Notes: generated from the sequence alone by a model not told the origin. 64,000 nucleotides of DNA from Marinobacterium alkalitolerans (GCF_017776525.1 NZ_JACVEW010000001.1:62001-126000); one strand, 5' to 3'. Positions 43,281 through 54,061 are shown, counted from the first letter of the stretch. Made by a program: numbers and translations.

Positions 43281-44534
43281 ATGGACACTTTTGAATACCA
43301 GAACGGCCTGCTGCATGCGGAAGAAGTTTCCCTGAGCAAAATTGCCGAGGAGTTCGGCACCCCGACCTACGTCTATTCGCGTGACGCGCTCGAGCGCGCC
43401 TACCTGGATTATGCAGAAGCGCTGGAAGGCCGGGATGCACTGGTCTGCTACGCCGTGAAGGCCAACTCCAACCTGGCGGTGCTGAACGTACTGGCACGGC
43501 TGGGCGCGGGTTTCGACATCGTCTCGGCCGGTGAGCTGGAGCGTGTGCTGCGTGCCGGTGGAGACCCCGCCAAGGTGGTCTTTTCCGGCGTTGGCAAGCA
43601 GCCGGATGAGATCCGCCGTGCGCTGGAAGCCGGTATCCTCTGCTTCAACATCGAGTCCGATGCCGAGCTGGATCGAGTCAATGCGGTGGCAGGCGAAATG
43701 GGCGTGAAAGCGCCGGTCTCCTTTCGCGTGAATCCGGACGTGGATGCCGGTACTCATCCCTATATTTCCACCGGCCTGAAAGAAAACAAGTTCGGTATCG
43801 ATATTGATACGGCTGTTGAGGTATACCGGCGTGCTGCGGCTTTGCCGCACGTGGACGTGGTCGGAATGGATTGCCACATCGGCAGCCAGCTGACCGAGAT
43901 CAGCCCGTTTCTGGATGCACTGGACCGATTGCTGGCACTGCTGGATACATTGGCGCAGGAAGGCATCGAAATCGAGCATCTGGATCTGGGCGGTGGTCTG
44001 GGCGTCTGCTACACCGATGAACAGCCGCCAAGTGCGGGCGAATATATCGCCGCCGTGCTGGATAAAATGGGCACACGTGGACTCAAGCTGATCTTTGAGC
44101 CGGGCCGCTCCATCGCGGCCAATGCCGGCGTTATGCTGACCCGGGTCGAGTTTCTCAAGCAGACCGGCGAGAAGAATTTTGCCATCATCGACGGCGCCAT
44201 GAACGACCTGATCCGGCCGTCCCTCTACAGCGCCTATCAGGAAATCATCCCGGTTCAGCTGCGCGAAGAAGGCGACACCAAGGCCTGGGATCTGGTGGGA
44301 CCTGTGTGTGAAACCGGCGACTTCCTCGGCAAGGATCGACAGCTGAACCTGCAGCCCGGCGACCTGCTGGCCGTATGCTCGGCCGGTGCCTACGGCTTTG
44401 TCATGGCCTCCAACTACAACACCCGTCCGCGTCCGGCCGAGGTGATGGTGGATGACAACCAGGCCTATCTGGTGCGTGCGCGTGAGAGCCTGAGTGACCT
44501 GATGCGCGGCGAGCAGCTGCTGCCGCAGGGCTGA
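43281..44534 (+). CDS. lysA: Diaminopimelate decarboxylase
   Basis: PLP enzyme (fold III) that decarboxylates meso-diaminopimelate to L-lysine. The 417 residues show the PLP lysine in VCYAVKANSNLAVL (~59), FDIVSAGELERVL, VNPDVDAGTHPYISTGLKEN, HIGSQL, the phosphate site HLDLGGGLGVCY, EPGRSIAANAG (~273-283), the catalytic cysteine of CETGDFLGK (~345) and GAYGFVMASNYN. ATG 43281 follows the lptM stop by 8 bases with GAGAG upstream; an ORF extending to 43110 only covers lptM in another frame. dapF follows 12 bases later, so the last steps of lysine synthesis are together. Confidence 0.96.
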   Translation: MDTFEYQNGLLHAEEVSLSKIAEEFGTPTYVYSRDALERAYLDYAEALEGRDALVCYAVKANSNLAVLNVLARLGAGFDIVSAGELERVLRAGGDPAKVVFSGVGKQPDEIRRALEAGILCFNIESDAELDRVNAVAGEMGVKAPVSFRVNPDVDAGTHPYISTGLKENKFGIDIDTAVEVYRRAAALPHVDVVGMDCHIGSQLTEISPFLDALDRLLALLDTLAQEGIEIEHLDLGGGLGVCYTDEQPPSAGEYIAAVLDKMGTRGLKLIFEPGRSIAANAGVMLTRVEFLKQTGEKNFAIIDGAMNDLIRPSLYSAYQEIIPVQLREEGDTKAWDLVGPVCETGDFLGKDRQLNLQPGDLLAVCSAGAYGFVMASNYNTRPRPAEVMVDDNQAYLVRARESLSDLMRGEQLLPQG

Positions 44535-44546
44535 GGGAGGCGTTCG

Positions 44547-45377
44547 ATGCTGGTACGCTTCACCAAAATGCACGGACTGGGCAACGACTTCATGGTCGTG
44601 GACGCCCTGTCCCAGCGCGTGCGCATGACGCCCAAAATCGTGCGCAAGCTCGCCGATCGCCATCTGGGAATCGGATTTGATCAGCTGTTGCTGGTCGAAC
44701 CGCCCAGCCGCCCCGACATGGACTTCCGCTACCGGATCTTCAATGCGGACGGCTCCGAAGTGGAGCACTGCGGGAACGGTGCCCGCTGTTTTGGCCGTTT
44801 CGTGCGGGACCGTCGCCTGATCATGAAAGACGAGATCCGGGTCGAGACCGCTCGCGGTCAGGCCGTGATCTACCTGCAGGAAGACCGGCAGGTGGACGTG
44901 GATATGGGCGCACCGGAGCTTCGCCCCGCCAATATTCCCTTCCAGGCCGAGCAACAGGCAGCCACCTACACGGTGGATGTTCAGGGGCAGACGGTTGAGC
45001 TGAGCGCGGTGTCCATGGGCAACCCGCACGGCGTGCTGGTCGTTGACAGCGTGGATACCGCGCCCGTTGAAACCCTGGGGCCGGCACTGGAGGCGCACCC
45101 CCGCTTCCCGCAGAAGGCCAATATCGGCTTTATGGAAGTGGTGAGCCGTAACGAGATTCGACTGCGCGTGTACGAACGAGGTGCCGGCGAAACGCTCGCC
45201 TGCGGCACGGGTGCCTGTGCGGCGGTCGTGGCCGGACGGATCCGGGGGTTGCTGGACGAAGAGGTCCGGGTACACCTGCCGGGTGGCGAACTGCGCATTC
45301 GCTGGGCCGGCGAGGGCGAACCCTTACGGATGATCGGGCCGGCCACAACCGTTTTTGAAGGACAGATTTACCTATGA
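44547..45377 (+). CDS. dapF: Diaminopimelate epimerase
   Basis: Cofactor-free racemase converting LL- to meso-diaminopimelate for lysine and peptidoglycan. The 276 residues carry both catalytic cysteines: [12 protein letters not shown] (~73) and [13 protein letters not shown] (~218), plus [15 protein letters not shown] at the start and [17 protein letters not shown] precedes the ATG. The stop overlaps the DUF484 start (ATGA). Confidence 0.96.
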   Translation: MLVRFTKMHGLGNDFMVVDALSQRVRMTPKIVRKLADRHLGIGFDQLLLVEPPSRPDMDFRYRIFNADGSEVEHCGNGARCFGRFVRDRRLIMKDEIRVETARGQAVIYLQEDRQVDVDMGAPELRPANIPFQAEQQAATYTVDVQGQTVELSAVSMGNPHGVLVVDSVDTAPVETLGPALEAHPRFPQKANIGFMEVVSRNEIRLRVYERGAGETLACGTGACAAVVAGRIRGLLDEEVRVHLPGGELRIRWAGEGEPLRMIGPATTVFEGQIYL

Positions 45378-46072
45378 ACGATGCAAGCGAAGTACTGGAG
45401 CAGCCGGAGCTGAGCGCCGATCAGGTGGCGGAGTACCTGTCCCGGCATCCGGACTTTTTCACCGAGCATACCTGGCTGCTGGAAAAGCTGTATGTACCCC
45501 ATGAACGCGGCACCGCCGTGTCGCTGGTGGAGCGTCAGACCTCCTTCCTGCGTGAACGTAACCAGCAGCTGCACGGACATTTGGCTGAGCTGATCGACGC
45601 GGCCAAGTACAACGATGTGCAGTTCGACAAGACCAAGCGCATGGTGCTGGCACTGCTGGAAGCGGCCACGCTCGACGACGTGGCCGTGGCCATTGAGGAA
45701 AGCCTGTGCCGTGACTTCTACGGTGACGAGACAGAGCTGCTGCTGTTCAGTGAAAAGGCATTGGCCAGCAACGGTATTCGTACCCTGGCGCGGGCCGAGG
45801 ATTCACTGGTGCAGCCCCTGATCGAGACCAACCTGCCCAGCTGTGGTCAGCTGTCCGAAGCGATGAATCGGTTCCTGTTTCAGGACCGCAGCGTGAAGGT
45901 CCAGTCAGCCGCCGTGGTCCCGCTGGTGAAGGGGGAGACACTGGGCCTGCTGGCGATCGGCAGCCATGACCCCAACTACTTCCAGAGCAGCCAGGGCACC
46001 CTGTTCCTGAGCTACGTTGGCGAAGTGCTGAGCCGGGTCCTGTTCCGCATCCTGCAGGGGCAGGAGTGTTAA
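45374..46072 (+). CDS. DUF484 (YigA-like) GAF-fold protein
   Basis: A 232-residue cytoplasmic protein of the DUF484 family, known in E. coli as YigA between dapF and xerC; its function is unknown. The N-terminal part has [20 protein letters not shown] and [20 protein letters not shown], followed by a helical linker and a GAF-like C-terminal domain (~85-225) with [20 protein letters not shown]. It is translationally coupled to dapF and separated from xerC by one base. Confidence 0.88.
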   Translation: MNDASEVLEQPELSADQVAEYLSRHPDFFTEHTWLLEKLYVPHERGTAVSLVERQTSFLRERNQQLHGHLAELIDAAKYNDVQFDKTKRMVLALLEAATLDDVAVAIEESLCRDFYGDETELLLFSEKALASNGIRTLARAEDSLVQPLIETNLPSCGQLSEAMNRFLFQDRSVKVQSAAVVPLVKGETLGLLAIGSHDPNYFQSSQGTLFLSYVGEVLSRVLFRILQGQEC

Positions 46073-46073
46073 G

Positions 46074-46985
46074 ATGACAGCGCCGGCCGTTGTCGACTGG
46101 CCGACTCATTTCCTGCACTACCTGCGGGTGGAGCGACAGCTTTCCCCGCATACCCTGAACAACTACCGCCGCGACCTGATGCGGCTACAGCAGGTGCTGT
46201 CCGAACATCAGTTGCCAGACTGGCAGCAGCTGGACGAAGCGGCACTGCGGTACGCCATTGGTCAGCTGCATGCGGATGGCCTGTCCGGGCGCAGCCTGCA
46301 GCGCCTGTTATCCGCGACCCGCGCCTTTTATCGCTTTCTGGCCCGTGAGGGCTGGATGTCACGCAATCCTGCGCTCGCCATTCAGGCCCCCAGGGCGCCA
46401 CGCCGTCTGCCGCAAACGCTGGATACGGAACAGGTCAGTGCCTTGCTGGAAATTCCCGGTGATGAGCCGCTGGATATCCGCGACCGTGCCATGATGGAGC
46501 TGATCTATTCATCCGGCTTGCGTGTGTCCGAGGTGGCAGGCGTGGACCTGCGTGATCTGGACCTGGCGGATGCGGCCATCACGGTACTGGGCAAGGGACA
46601 GAAAACACGCCGCCTGCCTCTCGGGCGGTTGGCCGTCAAGGCGATCAGGGACTGGCTGCCGGTGCGCAATACGCTGGCGCGACCGGATGAAACCGCCCTG
46701 TTTGTCGGCCAGCGTGGGCGTCGGCTGAGCACCCGTGCGATCGAACAGCGCCTGCAGCAGCGCGGCGCCGAGCAGGGCACTCAGGGGCGGGTGTATCCAC
46801 ACCGATTAAGACACAGCTTTGCCAGCCATCTGCTGGAATCCAGTGGCGACCTGCGTGCCGTACAGGAGTTGCTGGGACATGCCAATATCAGCACCACGCA
46901 GATCTATACCCATCTGGACTTCCAGCATCTGATGGACGTTTATGAACAGGCCCACCCACGAGCGAGGCAGAAACAGGATGATTAA
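46074..46985 (+). CDS. xerC: Tyrosine recombinase XerC
   Basis: Site-specific recombinase that, with XerD, resolves chromosome dimers at dif. The 303 residues have the SAM-like N-terminal DNA-binding domain (FLHYLRVERQLSPHTLNNYR) and the catalytic domain with R in SSGLRVSEVAG (~146), K in GKGQKTRRLPL, H-x2-R in HRLRHSFASHLL (~243), H in LGHANISTTQIYTHL and the nucleophile Y in IYTHL (~278). It lies in the conserved dapF-DUF484-xerC-HAD order. That context and the C-terminal motif place it as XerC rather than an integron or phage enzyme. Confidence 0.95.
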   Translation: MTAPAVVDWPTHFLHYLRVERQLSPHTLNNYRRDLMRLQQVLSEHQLPDWQQLDEAALRYAIGQLHADGLSGRSLQRLLSATRAFYRFLAREGWMSRNPALAIQAPRAPRRLPQTLDTEQVSALLEIPGDEPLDIRDRAMMELIYSSGLRVSEVAGVDLRDLDLADAAITVLGKGQKTRRLPLGRLAVKAIRDWLPVRNTLARPDETALFVGQRGRRLSTRAIEQRLQQRGAEQGTQGRVYPHRLRHSFASHLLESSGDLRAVQELLGHANISTTQIYTHLDFQHLMDVYEQAHPRARQKQDD

Positions 46986-47712
46986 GTGCGTGACCTTCGA
47001 TCTGGACGACACCCTCTGGGCAGTTGACCCGGTGATTCACGAAGCCAACAGGACGTTGTGGGAGTGGCTGGACACCAATGCGCCGCTGTTTACCGGACTC
47101 TATCGGCAGGAGGATATGGCCGAGGGCTCGGCGTTGCGCAAGGCGCTGCTGGAACGTCACCCCGAGATTGCACACAGTGTCAGCCTGATCCGTATCAAGC
47201 TGCTGGAGCAGGGCTGTATCGAAGCCGGCTATACCGAGGTGGAAGCCATTAACCTGGCCGAGCGCGCCTTTGAGGTGTTCATGCAGGCGCGGCATCAGGT
47301 GGAACTGTTTGAGCATGCTCAGGCGATGCTGGAGCAGCTGCGCCGGGAAGGGTTTGTGATCGGGGCGCTGAGCAACGGCAATGCCAGTGTCAGTCAGACC
47401 CTGGTAGGGCATCTGTTTGATTTCCAGTTCAATGCCGATACGGTGGGCTATGCCAAGCCGGAGCCCCAGATGTTCCAGCAGGCGTTGCATCATACCGGAC
47501 TGCGACCGGAACAGGTGGTGCACGTGGGAGATCACCCGATCAACGATGTGCAGGCGGCACGTGAGGTGGGCCTGTGGACGGTGTGGGTCAATCTGCCGGG
47601 CCAGCACTGGCCGCAGCCGGGGAATGCGGATGTGCGGGTCAGCTGCCTGTCCGATCTGCCCGCTGCCATTGCCCGCCTGCAACAGCAGTCAGACGGGCGG
47701 GCAACGCTCTGA
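46978..47712 (+). CDS. HAD-superfamily phosphatase (YigB type)
   Basis: A 244-residue HAD subfamily IA hydrolase. Catalytic motifs are I DxDxT in TFDLDDTLW (~6-14), II GALSNGN, III lysine in GYAKPEPQMF (~158) and IV GDHPINDVQAAREVG (~180-194). E. coli YigB, at the same place after xerC, dephosphorylates FMN; the same activity is inferred here. ATG 46978 lies within the end of xerC. The two are coupled, and the gene ends 9 bases before the convergent chemoreceptor gene. Confidence 0.88.
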   Translation: MIKCVTFDLDDTLWAVDPVIHEANRTLWEWLDTNAPLFTGLYRQEDMAEGSALRKALLERHPEIAHSVSLIRIKLLEQGCIEAGYTEVEAINLAERAFEVFMQARHQVELFEHAQAMLEQLRREGFVIGALSNGNASVSQTLVGHLFDFQFNADTVGYAKPEPQMFQQALHHTGLRPEQVVHVGDHPINDVQAAREVGLWTVWVNLPGQHWPQPGNADVRVSCLSDLPAAIARLQQQSDGRATL

Positions 47713-47721
47713 GCCGAGCCC

Positions 47722-49578
47722 TCAGGTCTTGAAGCTGCCGACCGCGTTTTGCAGGTCGGCGGCCTGCTGAGCAACCGTCTGGCTGGCATCGGCGTTCTGG
47801 GCGACCTGCTCGTTGGCATTTTCCATAATGCTGCGGATATGGTCGATATTGCGCGTAATTTCGGCCGCGACCGACGCCTGCTCCTCAGTCGCTGACGCGA
47901 CCTGACTGGTCATATCCACAATGCTGTTGGCGCCGGCGGTGATGGTGTCCAGCGCCTCAATGGTTTCTCCGGCTCGTTCGGCGCTGGCTTCACTGTCAGC
48001 AACGCTGGTCTGCATCAACTGGCTCACATGCTCGGTCTGCTCCTGCAGGCTGTGTACCAGCTTTTCGATCTCCGCGGCCGAGGTTTGTGAACGGGCGGCC
48101 AGGGTGCGCACTTCGTCAGCCACGACCGAGAACCCGCGGCCCTGCTCGCCGGCACGGGCGGCCTCAATGGACGCATTCAGGGCCAGCAGATTGGTCTGCT
48201 CGGCAATATCCTTGATCACGTCCAGCATGGTGCCGATCTGGCTGCTGTTATCGCGCAGCTGTTCAACCACATCGGCCGTCTGACGCGCCTTGGTCGCCAG
48301 CTCTTTCAGCGCTTCGATGTTGCCGCTGACTCTGGCTGTACTGTCGGAGGCATCCTGCTGTGCCTGACGTGCCGTATTGGCGGTTGATTCGGTGCTGCCG
48401 GCGATCTCCTGCATGGAGCTTTCCATCTCCTGCACGGCAGTGGCCACTTGCAGCACCTGCTGTTGTTGGGTGCTGAGCCCGCGTGAGGTATCGCTGGTGG
48501 TGGCCGACAGCTGCTCTGCCGCGGCAGCCAGTTGCGAAGAGGTGCCGGCTACCCGGGCGATCAGGTCGCGGAAACGGTCCATCATGCGGTTGAAGTCCCC
48601 GGCCATCCGCGATACTTCATCCTTGCCGGAGGCGTCAAAGCGCAGCGTCAGGTCGTGCTCTTCGCTGGCGCGACTCATGGTATTGGCCAGACCGGTAATG
48701 GGCTTGAGAATGCTGCGGCCCAGCAGCAGCGCCGACAACGTATTCAGGGTAATAAAGATGGCCAGTGCCAGCATGGCTATGAGCGTCAGGCGCTGTTCTT
48801 CCGATGCCAGCAGCTGCGTCAGATGTTGCTCAAGCGTATCCAGATCTTCGGTGGTGGTGTGCACGGCCGAGCGCATCTGCCCCATCAAACCCTCGTCGGA
48901 GCTGAAGCCCAGCGTCTGGAAGCCCTCAAACAGTGCGGTAAAGTCGCGCTGGTAACGCGCCAGTTTCGCCTTCAGCGTGGTCGCTTCTTCCGGGAGCAGG
49001 GCGATGTCGATCTGTACCTGGATCGCCTCAATCTGCTTGTTGAAGCGGTCCAGGTATTTGGGGTTCAGGCGTAACAGAAAATCCTTCTCGTGACGGCGCA
49101 GCATCAACAGGTCGCTGAGTAACTGGGTATCGCGCGTGGCCCGGATCTGTTCTTCCGCTTCATGCACCGCATTGCGCAGGGCGCCTCTCAAGCCACTGGT
49201 CTCGTCCAGACCAATCTTGGTTCGGATGCCGACAACTTCATCGAAGCTGCTGCGGTACAGCTCCATCTGCTGCCGTAACGTGCTGACATTCTGCTGCAGA
49301 CGGGGATCGTCGAGCAGTCCTTCCATGGTGTCCAGCTCAGACTGAAAGCGTTCGTAACGATCTGCAAAGCGTTCGGCGTAGGAGACATCCAGCCGTGCCA
49401 GAAAGTCCTTCTCATGGCGGCGCAGTTCAAGTTTGTCGGTTTCGATCTCCGTCAGGACCTGGCTGGTTTCGACCAGCGTGCCGTAACGCTCCAGCGTGTA
49501 GAGGAAAATGGCGCCCATGCCGATGAAGCCGAACAGAATCAGGCCGATCAGGGTGCCCAGCTTTTGCTTGATGGTCAT
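47722..49578 (-). CDS. Methyl-accepting chemotaxis protein with HBM sensor domain
   Basis: A 618-residue transmembrane chemoreceptor: TM1 (~7-28), a periplasmic all-helical domain of ~250 residues, TM2 (~263-286), HAMP (~287-340), and a cytoplasmic signalling hairpin with the conserved tip [18 protein letters not shown] (~467-484). The periplasmic part carries the paired RRHEKDFL motif (about residues 54 and 160), diagnostic of helical bimodular (HBM) domains; the McpS HBM binds organic acids such as malate. It has no NWETF-type C-terminal tether. GGAGG is 8 bases before ATG 49578. The ligand is unknown. It stands between two conserved operons. Confidence 0.92.
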   Translation of the reverse strand: MTIKQKLGTLIGLILFGFIGMGAIFLYTLERYGTLVETSQVLTEIETDKLELRRHEKDFLARLDVSYAERFADRYERFQSELDTMEGLLDDPRLQQNVSTLRQQMELYRSSFDEVVGIRTKIGLDETSGLRGALRNAVHEAEEQIRATRDTQLLSDLLMLRRHEKDFLLRLNPKYLDRFNKQIEAIQVQIDIALLPEEATTLKAKLARYQRDFTALFEGFQTLGFSSDEGLMGQMRSAVHTTTEDLDTLEQHLTQLLASEEQRLTLIAMLALAIFITLNTLSALLLGRSILKPITGLANTMSRASEEHDLTLRFDASGKDEVSRMAGDFNRMMDRFRDLIARVAGTSSQLAAAAEQLSATTSDTSRGLSTQQQQVLQVATAVQEMESSMQEIAGSTESTANTARQAQQDASDSTARVSGNIEALKELATKARQTADVVEQLRDNSSQIGTMLDVIKDIAEQTNLLALNASIEAARAGEQGRGFSVVADEVRTLAARSQTSAAEIEKLVHSLQEQTEHVSQLMQTSVADSEASAERAGETIEALDTITAGANSIVDMTSQVASATEEQASVAAEITRNIDHIRSIMENANEQVAQNADASQTVAQQAADLQNAVGSFKT

Positions 49579-49634
49579 GCAGTGCACCTCCAGGCGCGTC
49601 TTATCAGTCCCTGCAGCAGGCTCGGGGCCCCGGT

Positions 49635-50780
49635 TCAATCCAGGAACAGGGCCAGCAGATCATTGAGGAACAGGCGTCCCTGACGGGTGGGGGTGAGCCG
49701 GGCGCTTGAGGGTTCCAGTAATTCAAGCTGTTGTGCTTTTTGTATTAGCGGTACGACAGTTTTCAAGTTAACGCCTGTTCGTTGTTCGAACAAGTCTTTT
49801 GGAATGCCTTCAGTCAATCGTAACGCATTCATCATAAATTCGAAGCTGCGTTCCTCGGGCGGAATCAGCTGCTGGCCGGCCAGACGTTTGGCCGGGTCCA
49901 TGTAGCCCTTGGGCTGGCGCATCTTGTGGCGGCGCTCGATCTGCAACCGGCCCTCGGCATCCCGGTAGCTGATTTTGCCGTGGGCGCCGGCACCAATGCC
50001 GAGGTAGTCGCCGAAGGTCCAGTAGTTCAGGTTGTGCCGGGCTTCCTGACCGGGACGGGCATGAGCAGACACTTCGTACTGCCGGTATCCGGCGCGTGAC
50101 AGCAGGGCCTGTCCCTGCTCCTGAATGGCCCAGAGCGCCTCATCCAGTGGCAGTTGTGGCGGGCGGGCGTGGAACTCCGTATTGGGCTCGATGGTGAGCT
50201 GGTACCAGGACAGGTGGCCGGGGTCGAATGCCAGGGCTTGCTCAAGATCACTCAGTGCCTGTTCAGGTGTCTGCCCCGGCAGGCCGTGCATCAGGTCCAG
50301 GTTCACGCGGGGAAAGAGCCCGATGGCGGCTTCGGCCGCACGCTCGGCTTCATCCGGGCTGTGAATCCGGCCCAGCCGCTGCAGATGCTCGGCATTGAAA
50401 CTCTGGATACCGATCGACAGGCGGTTGATCCCGGCCGCACGGTAGCCTTCAAACCGTGCCTGCTCGAAGGTGCCCGGGTTGGCCTCCAGCGTGATTTCCG
50501 CATCGGACTCCAGGGCGATCCGTGAACGGATGCCATCCATCAGGCGCTGCAGGGCGGCGGCGCTGAACAGGCTGGGCGTTCCCCCGCCGATGAAGATGGA
50601 GCCCAGGGGGCGTTCGGCCGCATGACTCAGTTCGGCGCTCAGGTCATCCAGCAGGCTGTCCACATAGGCCTGCTCGGGCAGTGTTTCGGGGGCCGCATGG
50701 GAGTTGAAGTCACAGTAGGGGCATTTGCGGACACACCAGGGGATGTGGACGTACAGCGAGAGGGGTGGCAACTGGCTCAT
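49635..50780 (-). CDS. hemW: Radical SAM family haem chaperone HemW
   Basis: HemW binds haem and passes it to respiratory proteins; it was long misannotated as a coproporphyrinogen oxidase. The 381 residues begin with [20 protein letters not shown], containing the radical-SAM C-x3-C-x2-C motif, followed by [11 protein letters not shown] and [12 protein letters not shown]. The N-terminal extension found in true HemN is absent. The gene overlaps rdgB by four bases, and the pair is conserved in gammaproteobacteria. It is the last gene of the leftward yggS-to-hemW series. Confidence 0.9.
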   Translation of the reverse strand: MSQLPPLSLYVHIPWCVRKCPYCDFNSHAAPETLPEQAYVDSLLDDLSAELSHAAERPLGSIFIGGGTPSLFSAAALQRLMDGIRSRIALESDAEITLEANPGTFEQARFEGYRAAGINRLSIGIQSFNAEHLQRLGRIHSPDEAERAAEAAIGLFPRVNLDLMHGLPGQTPEQALSDLEQALAFDPGHLSWYQLTIEPNTEFHARPPQLPLDEALWAIQEQGQALLSRAGYRQYEVSAHARPGQEARHNLNYWTFGDYLGIGAGAHGKISYRDAEGRLQIERRHKMRQPKGYMDPAKRLAGQQLIPPEERSFEFMMNALRLTEGIPKDLFEQRTGVNLKTVVPLIQKAQQLELLEPSSARLTPTRQGRLFLNDLLALFLD

Positions 50781-51385
50781 GTGTGTTTGAGCCAGGGGCC
50801 GATGGCATCGATGAACTGGCGTACCGCCTTGCCGCGGTGGCTGTACTGCTGCTTCTGCTCCGGGTTGAGTTCGGCACTGGCACAGTCGAGCTCGGGCACC
50901 CAGAACAGCGGGTCATAGCCAAACCCGTTGTGGCCCCTTGGCTCGGTCAGAATGCGGCCTTCCCAGGTGCCCTGACAGATCAGCGGCGTCGGGTCTTCCG
51001 CATGACGCATGAACACCAGTACGCACTGGAAGCGGGCGCTGCGTCTGTTTTCAGGTACCTGAGCCAGCGCCTGCAGCAGCTTGGCGTTGTTTTCGTCATC
51101 GCCGCAGCCCTCTCCGGCATAGCGTGCGGAGTAAATGCCCGGGGCCCCGTTGAGGGCATCCACTTCCAGCCCCGAGTCGTCGGCCAGCGCCGGCAGGCCG
51201 GTGATTCGGGCGGCATGGCGCGCCTTGAGGATGGCGTTTTCCACAAAGCTGAGACCGGTTTCGTCCGCGTCATGTACCGCAAAGTCGGATTGGGGCATGA
51301 CTTCGATACTGAGCGGGGCAAAGATTTCACCAAACTCTTTCAGTTTGCCGCGGTTGCCGCTGGCCAGAACAATCTTGTCAATCAT
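50777..51385 (-). CDS. rdgB: XTP/dITP pyrophosphatase
   Basis: Housecleaning enzyme that hydrolyses dITP, XTP and other non-canonical purine triphosphates. The 202-residue protein has [19 protein letters not shown] near the start, the substrate/metal site [20 protein letters not shown] (~66-85), SARYAGEG, and the specificity loop [12 protein letters not shown] (~150-161), then [10 protein letters not shown]. It lies between DUF4426 and hemW. Confidence 0.95.
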   Translation of the reverse strand: MIDKIVLASGNRGKLKEFGEIFAPLSIEVMPQSDFAVHDADETGLSFVENAILKARHAARITGLPALADDSGLEVDALNGAPGIYSARYAGEGCGDDENNAKLLQALAQVPENRRSARFQCVLVFMRHAEDPTPLICQGTWEGRILTEPRGHNGFGYDPLFWVPELDCASAELNPEQKQQYSHRGKAVRQFIDAIGPWLKHT

Positions 51386-51397
51386 GGGGTGCCTTGT

Positions 51398-51850
51398 TCA
51401 GTCGACGTAGAAACGCTGGTCGAATTCGATGGTGTAGGCCGGCTTGTTCGGGTCCGGCTGCACGTTGAGGTCGATGTTGAGCAGCTCATCTTCGGTAAAG
51501 CGGAAGCTGCCGATGTAGTAAAGTGCATCGCCCTCGTCGATCTTCTTGAACTCCAGTTGCTGTGCCTGGTTCAACAGGTTGGCGGCCTGCCCCGAGACGA
51601 TGGCGCTCACCGGTTTTTTGCTGCCGTCATTCTGAATTTCCAGCACGGATACATTGACCAGTGCGCGATACTGACTGCGGACCAGCCCGTTGCGCTGCGC
51701 CACTTCCGGGGTGATGAAGCTGGAGTTGAAGGCGTTGTAGTGGATTTCGTAGCGACCATCCGAGATGGACTGCTCGGCCATCGCCAGCGGGGCGAACAGC
51801 GTTGCGGCCAGCGCCAGCAGGCGTACGGCGGGGGTTTTAAACAGGTGCAT
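51398..51850 (-). CDS. DUF4426 periplasmic protein
   Basis: A 150-residue exported protein of unknown function. The signal peptide is clear (MHLFKTPAVRLLALAATLF, then PLAMA and EQS). The mature part is beta-rich, with SDGRYEIHYNAFNSSFITPE, VRSQYRALVNVSVLEIQ and FDQRFYVD at the end, as in the DUF4426 family conserved between metW and rdgB in pseudomonads. No catalytic residues are recognisable. It lies 26 bases after metW. Confidence 0.82.
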   Translation of the reverse strand: MHLFKTPAVRLLALAATLFAPLAMAEQSISDGRYEIHYNAFNSSFITPEVAQRNGLVRSQYRALVNVSVLEIQNDGSKKPVSAIVSGQAANLLNQAQQLEFKKIDEGDALYYIGSFRFTEDELLNIDLNVQPDPNKPAYTIEFDQRFYVD

Positions 51851-51876
51851 TCCGGTGTCCTCCTCTGTTCTGCGTC

Positions 51877-52467
51877 CTAGCGGGTAATGCGATAGATGGC
51901 GATTTCACCCAGCATATTGGGCCACAGCTTGATCCACCAGCGGTGACGGTGGCTGTGGTCGACGACGGTACGTTCAAGAATTTGGATATTGCGGTCAACA
52001 CAGAGTTCCTCAAAGTCCTTGAAGGTACAGAAGTGGATGTTCGGTGTGTTGTACCAAGTATAGGGCAGAAACTTGGACACCGGCATCTTGCCGCGAAACG
52101 CCAGATATCCGCGCGCACGCCAGTGGGCAAAGTTGGGGAAGGTGACAATGCACTCGCGGCCGATACGCAGCATCTCGTCCACGATCTGGTCGGGGCGATG
52201 CATGCTCTGCAGGGCCTGAGTCATGATGACGGTATCAAAGCTGTCGTTGGCGATGGATGCCAGGCCGTCGTCGATATCCTTCTCGATCACGTTGACGCCG
52301 TTTTCCACACAGGCGGTCAGGTTGTCGTGGTCGATCTCAAGACCGTATCCGGTTACGTTTTTCTCGGTCATCAGGTGGGCCAGCAGCTCACCTTCACCGC
52401 AGCCAAGGTCCAGCACCCGCGAATCAGGCGCGATCCACTCGTTGATGATTTCCAGATCAGCGCGCAT
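51877..52467 (-). CDS. metW: Methionine biosynthesis protein MetW
   Basis: A 196-residue SAM-dependent-methyltransferase-like protein needed together with MetX for homoserine acyltransfer in several proteobacteria. The SAM-binding motif I is [16 protein letters not shown] (~18-33), followed by [10 protein letters not shown] and [18 protein letters not shown]. The start is ATG 52467, 11 bases inside metX; the upstream frame to 52506 lies within metX. It forms a fixed pair with metX and probably assists its activity. Confidence 0.92.
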   Translation of the reverse strand: MRADLEIINEWIAPDSRVLDLGCGEGELLAHLMTEKNVTGYGLEIDHDNLTACVENGVNVIEKDIDDGLASIANDSFDTVIMTQALQSMHRPDQIVDEMLRIGRECIVTFPNFAHWRARGYLAFRGKMPVSKFLPYTWYNTPNIHFCTFKDFEELCVDRNIQILERTVVDHSHRHRWWIKLWPNMLGEIAIYRITR

Positions 52468-53632
52468 TGTCGTTTTCTCCTTTTGACTGGGGCAGGGCGT
52501 CGGCAATGCGGTTCATGTAACCGCCAAATACTTCCATGTAGCGTGGAATGGGGATGAGGAAGGCATCATGCCCTTGGGGTGCGTCGATCTCGGCATAGCT
52601 GACATCCTTGCGGGCTGCCACCAGCGCGTCGACCAGCTCCCGTGAGCGCTCGGGCGAGAAGCGCCAGTCCGTGGTGAAGGAAACCACCAGGAAACGGCTG
52701 GTAGCCGGAGCCAGCGCCGTTGCAAGGTCGTCGCCGTGGTCGCCGGCCGGGTCGAAGTAGTCCAGCGCCTTGGTCATCAGCAGGTAGGTGTTGGCATCGA
52801 AGGAGGAGGAAAAGCGCTCCCCCTGATACTGCAGATAGGATTCAACTTCAAACTGGGGGTTGAAGTCGAAACTGATCTTGCCGTCTTTCAGCTCACGGCC
52901 GAACTTGTCGCGCATGCCGTCATCGGACAGGTAGGTGATGTGACCGACCATGCGGGCCAGCATCAGACCGGTGCGAGGCACGGTGTCCTGCTCGTAGTAA
53001 TGCCCCTTGTGAAACTCCGGGTCCTTGGAGATGGCCTGGCGTGCCACTTCGTTGAAGGCGATATTCTGGGCGCTCAGCTTGGCGGCCGAGGCGATCACGA
53101 CACAGTGACGCAAACGCTCCGGATAGGTGATGGACCACTGCAGCGCCTGCATGCCGCCCAGACTGCCACCCACCACGGCAGCCCACTGTTCGACGCCCAG
53201 CCGGTCGGCGAGACGGGCCTGACTGTGCACCCAGTCCTGTACCGTCATGATGGGGAAGTCGGGGCCATAGGGCTTGTTGGTATCCGGGTTGATGCTGTTG
53301 GGGCCGGTGGAGCCGTGGCACCCGCCCAGGTTGTTCAGGCTGACCACGAAAAAGCGGTTGGTGTCGATCGCCTTGCCGGGTCCGATAGCCGAGTCCCACC
53401 AGCCGGGCTTGCGGTCTTCCATGCTGTGGTAGCCGGCGGCGTGGTGGTGTCCGGACAGGGCGTGGCAGATCAGTACCGCGTTGGAGGCATCGGCATTGAG
53501 TTCGCCGTAGGTCTCGACCATCAGGTCCCAGCTGTCCAGCGTACGGCCACAACTGAGGGGCAGGGGCTGTTCAAAATGGAACCGCTGAGGGGTGACCAGA
53601 CCAACGGAGTCTTCAGGTATTACTGCAGGCAT
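52457..53632 (-). CDS. metX: Homoserine O-acyltransferase MetX
   Basis: Alpha/beta-hydrolase-fold enzyme that transfers an acyl group (succinyl or acetyl) from acyl-CoA to homoserine in methionine synthesis. The 391 residues have the nucleophile elbow [15 protein letters not shown] (Ser ~157), a catalytic Asp near [15 protein letters not shown] (~310), and His in [11 protein letters not shown] (~343). The acyl specificity cannot be settled by eye; MetX next to MetW is often a succinyltransferase in gammaproteobacteria. It overlaps metW. A 131-base gap upstream (53633-53763) holds no recognisable riboswitch or terminator. Confidence 0.93.
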   Translation of the reverse strand: MPAVIPEDSVGLVTPQRFHFEQPLPLSCGRTLDSWDLMVETYGELNADASNAVLICHALSGHHHAAGYHSMEDRKPGWWDSAIGPGKAIDTNRFFVVSLNNLGGCHGSTGPNSINPDTNKPYGPDFPIMTVQDWVHSQARLADRLGVEQWAAVVGGSLGGMQALQWSITYPERLRHCVVIASAAKLSAQNIAFNEVARQAISKDPEFHKGHYYEQDTVPRTGLMLARMVGHITYLSDDGMRDKFGRELKDGKISFDFNPQFEVESYLQYQGERFSSSFDANTYLLMTKALDYFDPAGDHGDDLATALAPATSRFLVVSFTTDWRFSPERSRELVDALVAARKDVSYAEIDAPQGHDAFLIPIPRYMEVFGGYMNRIADALPQSKGENDNAR

Positions 53633-53763
53633 GAGGCTGTCTCGCTATGAAAGGTACATGGGTCGCTCGTGTCACAGGTGAGGAGGTGTCGAGCATCACA
53701 TGTCGTAGTGCAGCACACGGCAGTGCAGCAGAAACCTGGCGGTATACACGTCCGAATCCTTAG

Positions 53764-54060
53764 TCAGTCCCGTGAGATATCAAGGGCATCGGGCCAGTGG
53801 CCCGGTGCGGTTATACGTACTCGTTTTTCGCGTCCCAGCTCACCGCTGATGATCTGAACATCGCGTTTGGGGACACCAAAGGCCTTGGCCAAAAAGCGTA
53901 TCAGGGCCGTGTTGGCACGGCCCTCAATGGGCGGGGCCGCGATCCGGATCTTGAGACTGTCACCGTGGCGGCCGGCAAAGGCGTCATTGGAGGCCTTGGG
54001 CTGCAGGTGACAGCGCAGGATCAGGTCGTCGCCCTGCCATTGATAATACGCTGTCTCCAT
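53764..54060 (-). CDS. yggU: DUF167 family protein (YggU)
   Basis: A 98-residue cytoplasmic protein of the DUF167/YggU family, alpha-beta fold, function unknown. It contains DLILRCHLQPKASNDAFAGR and IRIAAPPIEGRANTALIRFL (~33-52), then the family's LAKAFGVPKRDVQIISGELG and KRVRI. It follows yggT by one base, the standard yggS-proC-yggT-yggU arrangement. Confidence 0.9.
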   Translation of the reverse strand: METAYYQWQGDDLILRCHLQPKASNDAFAGRHGDSLKIRIAAPPIEGRANTALIRFLAKAFGVPKRDVQIISGELGREKRVRITAPGHWPDALDISRD

Positions 54061-54061
54061 C

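Noticed and set aside
43260-45275. 671-codon open frame on the minus strand opposite lysA and dapF
   Set aside because: It lies entirely antisense to two genes with complete catalytic motifs; long antisense frames are expected in GC-rich coding DNA, and the protein shows no recognisable domain.
53633-53763. Possible SAM or SAH riboswitch before metX
   Set aside because: I could not find the conserved stems or core motifs of known SAM or SAH riboswitches in this 131-base gap.
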